A DNA stretch of 64,000 bases from Cytophagales bacterium. GTDB taxonomy: Bacteria > Bacteroidota > Bacteroidia > Cytophagales > Spirosomataceae. Every line of letters starts with the position of its first letter. Within the stretch, counting starts at the first letter, position 1. Shown piece by piece: positions 60,862-64,000 of this stretch. The notes below the pieces were generated by a model that ran no database searches, was not told the origin of the DNA, and worked only from the letters and a program-made list of their open reading frames with translations. Where the stretch lies: NCBI GenBank assembly GCA_013298025.1, contig JAAFJE010000017.1, forward strand, positions 88,126 to 152,125. The letters are read 5' to 3'. Both the position numbers and the translations under genes were made by a program.

Positions 60862-62208
60862 TTACTCCATTACTCCCAAATAATTGAACGGCGTTATTAC
60901 TTTGAGTTCGGCTTTGATGGCATCGTTTACATCGAGGGTTTCGATAAACTCGGCGATGGTTGTAGCCGTAATTTTCTCGTTTTTACGGGTCAATGCTTTG
61001 AGTGCCTCATAAGGCTGTGGATACGCCTCCCGACGCAACACCGTTTGGATGGCCTCGGCAACTACCGCCCAGTTGTCTTCTAAATCGGCTTCGATGGCGG
61101 CTTGGTTCAATTCTAGCTTATTCAAGCCACGCAACAATGCCGTGAGGGCAATCAATTGATGAGCCAATGGTACGCCCAAATTACGCAATACCGTTGAGTC
61201 GGTCAAATCTCTTTGCAAACGAGAAACAGGCAATTTGGCTGCCAAGTATTCGTACAAGGCATTGGCTACGCCTACGTTTCCTTCTGAGTTTTCAAAATCA
61301 ATCGGATTCACTTTGTGTGGCATCGCCGACGAACCCACTTCTCCTGCTTTGATTTTTTGCTTGAAATAGCCCATCGAAATGTACGTCCAAATATCTCTGT
61401 CAAGGTCTAAAATAATGTTATTCAATCGTTTAAGATTATCTAACAAAGCCGCTAAGTTGTCGTAATGTTCAATTTGTGTGGTATATTTGCTTCTGTTCAA
61501 TCCCAACGAACTCACAAAAGCATTGCCAAAAGCCACCCAATTGGTTGCAGGATAAGCAATGTTGTGTGCGTTGAAATTGCCCGTTGCACCGCCAAATTTG
61601 GCACTGTACGGAATGGTTGCCAACAAATCCATTTGGCGTTCGAGGCGTTCGACAAACACTTTAAACTCTTTGCCCAAACGAGTAGGTGAAGCCGGTTGAC
61701 CATGCGTGTGAGCCAGCAACGGAATATCTTGCCAAAGCGTTGCTAGGTCGTTGATTTTAGCAATGGTTTCTTGCAATTTTGGTACAAGTACGTCGTCCAT
61801 GGCTTCTTTCAAGGAAAGCGGAATGGCGGTATTGTTTACATCTTGCGAGGTGAGTCCGAAGTGGATAAATTCTAAGGAATCGGCAATACCAAAATCGGCT
61901 AATTTATGTTTGATAAAATATTCTACAGCTTTTACATCGTGGTTGGTCACTTTTTCGGTGTCTTTAATCCAAAGGGCATCGGCTTCCGAAAAGTTGAGGT
62001 AGATGTTTCTTAAAGCAGGAAAGAGGTCGGCACTAACACCTGCCAATTGCGGTAATGGAATTTGACAGAGAGCAATAAAATATTCGATTTCGATACGAAC
62101 ACGGTATTTGATGAGCCCAAACTCTGAGAAATAAGGAGCAAGGCTTTCTACTTGCTTACGATAACGCCCGTCAATTGGGGAAATAGCTGTTAATTGATTC
62201 AGTTCCAT
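60862..62208 (-). CDS. purB: Adenylosuccinate lyase
   Basis: PurB cleaves SAICAR and adenylosuccinate in purine synthesis. The 448-residue protein has the N-terminal LTAISPIDGRYRKQVESL, the HFGLTSQDVNNTA and THGQPASPTRLGKE motifs and the superfamily signature GSSAMPHKVNPIDFENSEGN. The ATG at 62208 is chosen; a TTG at 62229 would add seven residues. It is of the long E. coli-like type with length about 450. It is a single-gene unit upstream of the kinase gene, which is divergent. Confidence 0.96.
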   Translation of the reverse strand: MELNQLTAISPIDGRYRKQVESLAPYFSEFGLIKYRVRIEIEYFIALCQIPLPQLAGVSADLFPALRNIYLNFSEADALWIKDTEKVTNHDVKAVEYFIKHKLADFGIADSLEFIHFGLTSQDVNNTAIPLSLKEAMDDVLVPKLQETIAKINDLATLWQDIPLLAHTHGQPASPTRLGKEFKVFVERLERQMDLLATIPYSAKFGGATGNFNAHNIAYPATNWVAFGNAFVSSLGLNRSKYTTQIEHYDNLAALLDNLKRLNNIILDLDRDIWTYISMGYFKQKIKAGEVGSSAMPHKVNPIDFENSEGNVGVANALYEYLAAKLPVSRLQRDLTDSTVLRNLGVPLAHQLIALTALLRGLNKLELNQAAIEADLEDNWAVVAEAIQTVLRREAYPQPYEALKALTRKNEKITATTIAEFIETLDVNDAIKAELKVITPFNYLGVME

Positions 62209-62435
62209 AATTTTGCTTTCAAAACGCAAAAGTACAAAGTTTTTGTGAGGTGTTTTTCAGATTTAACACAACAAAGCAAGATAGTTTGAAAAAAAACTTG
62301 AATTTTTGAGCTTTCATCAGTAGCTATTGCCTCAATAGACTTAGTTGTAAAGGCAAGCTGAATACCACAGCAGGTTTACAAACGAGTATTTTTCAAAATA
62401 TTAGCGGCTTGGCACAATCATTTATTTCCATCAAT

Positions 62436-63467
62436 ATGCTATTAAATCCTCGACTTTTAGCTACCGTATTGGGCTTTGTAATTGCCACTTTTACAACAGC
62501 CTTTTTATCTTTTTTGCCCGAAGCAAATGCCAATGTGTTGTTTATTTCGTTTATTGCCTCGTTTATCATTGCTGGTATTTTGATTTACTTTACGCTTGAT
62601 TATTTGGTTTTTCAAGAAATCAACAAAATGTACGACAGCATTAATCGCCTGAAAATGAAAGACTTTGGCGTTTCTCGAAAAAAACTTTACAAAAATTCTA
62701 ATCCTTTGAAAAAACTCAACGACGAACTCTTTGTCTATGTTTCTAAAAAAGAACAAGAAGTAAACGAACTCAAAAGGCTAGAAAAATACCGAAGAGAATT
62801 TTTGGCAAATGTATCGCACGAACTAAAAACGCCGATTTTTGCGGCCCAAGGCTTTGTGCATACCTTGCTCGACGGGGCAATGGACGATGAACGAGTACGG
62901 GAAAAATTCTTGACCAAAGCGGCCAAAAGCCTTGATGGATTAGATATTTTGGTGAAAGATTTGCTCACCTTATCGCAAATGGAAACGGGCGATATTCGGA
63001 TGAATCGGGAGAAAATCGACCTCAAACAAATCACCAAAGAAGTATTTGAGCAGTTAGAAAGTAAAGCTTTGCTCAAAAATACCAGCTTACAAGTAAAGGC
63101 GGCAGAAGATAAAATATGGGTCAAAGCCGATGCCCAACGCATCGGACAAGTGATGACCAATTTGGTAGAAAATGCTATTAAATACGGCTACGAAAACGGA
63201 AAAGTATTGGTGATGTTGGAGGAAGATAAAAAAGATTGGAAAGTGTCGGTCAAAGATAATGGGCCAGGTATTCCGCCAGAACACCTCAGCCGTATATTTG
63301 AACGCTTCTATCGGGTTGACAAAGCCCGTAGCCGTTCGGATGGCTCTTCGGGCTTGGGTTTAGCGATTGTAAAGCACATCTTGAATGCCCACAAAACCAA
63401 AATTACCGTGATTTCAAAGCCCGAAAAAGGCACAACCTTTAGCTTTAAACTAGCGAAGGAAGTGTAG
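62436..63467 (+). CDS. PhoR-like sensor histidine kinase
   Basis: A 343-residue kinase with two N-terminal membrane helices (about 5-28 and 33-58) enclosing only a few periplasmic residues, then HisKA with NVSHELKTPIFA (His128), and a complete HATPase_c (NLVENAIKYG, DNGPGIPPEHLSRIFERFYR, GSSGLGLAIVK). It has no PAS domain and little periplasmic sensor, so the signal is probably membrane-internal or relayed by a partner. The ATG at 62436 is preferred over a TTG at 62409. The gene for its response regulator is not in the window. Confidence 0.93.
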   Translation: MLLNPRLLATVLGFVIATFTTAFLSFLPEANANVLFISFIASFIIAGILIYFTLDYLVFQEINKMYDSINRLKMKDFGVSRKKLYKNSNPLKKLNDELFVYVSKKEQEVNELKRLEKYRREFLANVSHELKTPIFAAQGFVHTLLDGAMDDERVREKFLTKAAKSLDGLDILVKDLLTLSQMETGDIRMNREKIDLKQITKEVFEQLESKALLKNTSLQVKAAEDKIWVKADAQRIGQVMTNLVENAIKYGYENGKVLVMLEEDKKDWKVSVKDNGPGIPPEHLSRIFERFYRVDKARSRSDGSSGLGLAIVKHILNAHKTKITVISKPEKGTTFSFKLAKEV

Positions 63468-63487
63468 TTATTGAGTGATGTGTGTCC

Positions 63488-63520
63488 AGCTCAATTGTCG
63501 TATCACTGATACGACAATTG
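63488..63520. repeat. Perfect 33-bp palindrome
   Basis: CTCAATTGTCGTATCA (63488-63503), one central C, and the exact reverse complement (63505-63520). It lies 20 bases after the PhoR-like kinase stop, without a T-run, so it is not a classical terminator. Confidence 0.75.
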
Positions 63521-63647
63521 AGTTAGTAGGAACTCTATCTGCAAATTGCATCATTCTGCGAAGTTTTTTTTCGGAAAAAGACGAACCATATACTAAGGTC
63601 AATTGTGTAACGCTTTGCTTAATACTTGAACCAGTTAGCGATATAAT

Positions 63648-63872
63648 TTAATAACTATTTCCAACATGGTATGATACTATGTAAAGTTGCCATTTAGACT
63701 TCAATAAATGTAAATTATTATAAACATAGCAACTATCTTTTTGAGAAGATATTACAACTATATCCCCAACAGAAAAAAAATCCTCACTTGAAGAGACAAT
63801 TAGTTCAGCTTTTTTCTTATTGATTTTGCATAAATAAAATTTTAATGAATCTGGAGGATTATAATAGTCCAT
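63648..63872 (-). CDS. Small uncharacterised protein
   Basis: A 74-codon ORF starting MDYYNPPDSLKFYLC. The central SVGDIVVISSQKDSCYVYNNLHLL looks like coherent beta-strand sequence, but no family is recognised and no signal peptide, membrane segment or clear promoter is seen. It is opposite in direction to the partial gene at 63918. It could be a chance ORF. Confidence 0.35.
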   Translation of the reverse strand: MDYYNPPDSLKFYLCKINKKKAELIVSSSEDFFSVGDIVVISSQKDSCYVYNNLHLLKSKWQLYIVSYHVGNSY

Positions 63873-63917
63873 AGGGTGTAGGACAAGTTTTTAAAATTGG
63901 ATAAAAAGTTAGAACTT

Positions 63918-64000
63918 ATGGTCATGGAAAACGAAGAAACCGCATTTAAAGCCCTTTTTGCTAAATATTTAGCATGGAAAGCTAGTCAGCAAGACCAAAC
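63918..64000 (+). CDS. Unidentified gene, 3' part outside the window
   Basis: From an ATG at 63918 (or 63924) the frame MVMENEETAFKALFAKYLAW... runs open to the end of the window, 27 residues. The sequence is acidic and helical. It is too short for assignment; a mobile-element or regulatory protein are only guesses. Confidence 0.4.
   Translation, partial: MVMENEETAFKALFAKYLAWKASQQDQ

Noticed and set aside
1..64000. tRNA, rRNA or CRISPR array
   Set aside because: Intergenic regions were read for T-loop words (GGTTCGA/GGTTCAA), rRNA motifs and regularly spaced repeats; none was found. A covariance search would be decisive.

Overview
The window looks like chromosomal DNA of a Bacteroidota bacterium, probably of the order Cytophagales. 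The evidence is a set of promoters of the form TTTG-N18-20-TAnnTTTG, the weakness of Shine-Dalgarno sequences, the long IspH type, the trp gene order E-G-D-C-F-B, and families common in that phylum (DUF2490, DUF2807/head-GIN, DUF983, CrtD-type carotenoid desaturase, gluconate dehydrogenase subunit 3 paired with a GMC oxidoreductase). This placement is inference from gene content, not from a marker-gene search.

Layout. 1-3.6 kb: the 3' end of an arabinose-5-phosphate isomerase gene, a DUF2306 membrane protein, a hypothetical protein and ispH. 3.6-4.75 kb: a long AT-rich gap with a promoter and a terminator that may bound a small RNA, then fusA with its own promoter. 7.0-9.95 kb: an AT-rich three-gene cassette (cytosine-5 DNA methyltransferase, DUF262 protein, HEPN ribonuclease-like protein), probably an anti-phage or restriction-like system, lying between fusA and rpsJ. 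10-13.7 kb: truC, rpsJ, aroE, a dedA-family gene and a phosphosulfolactate-synthase-like gene. 14-21.5 kb: a DUF2147 protein, a TetR regulator, a thioesterase and a tripartite RND efflux pump; a shared palindrome lies in front of both transcription units. 21.7-28.6 kb: a small acyl carrier protein, a head-GIN protein, a MacAB-like ABC operon and a DUF2490 protein. 28.6-31.7 kb: DUF983, thioredoxin, a two-gene ATPase/TOPRIM module and an ArsR regulator; one 20-bp operator is found in front of both thioredoxin and arsR.

32-41 kb: a PAS histidine kinase, a histidine kinase without an ATPase domain beside a receiver-CRP fusion regulator, a gluconate-dehydrogenase-like pair, and an ECF sigma/anti-sigma/head-GIN group. 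41-54 kb: two related Rpn-type nuclease genes (the first frameshifted) flanking recF, pdhA, an OmpA-family gene, aspS, a carotenoid desaturase gene, an LRR-kinase gene, a J-domain-like gene and an ABC exporter. 54-60.7 kb: the trp operon trpE-G-D-C-F-B without trpA, headed by a complete attenuator with an 18-residue leader peptide holding three consecutive Trp codons. 60.8-64 kb: purB, a PhoR-like kinase, a 33-bp palindrome, a small uncertain ORF and the start of an unidentified gene cut by the window end.

The most noteworthy items are the trp leader attenuator, whose antiterminator and terminator pairings can be written out base by base; the methyltransferase-DUF262-HEPN cassette; the split OLD/PARIS-like ATPase-TOPRIM pair; and two regulons defined by matching operators (ArsR and TetR). 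I saw no rRNA, tRNA, CRISPR array or complete insertion sequence.
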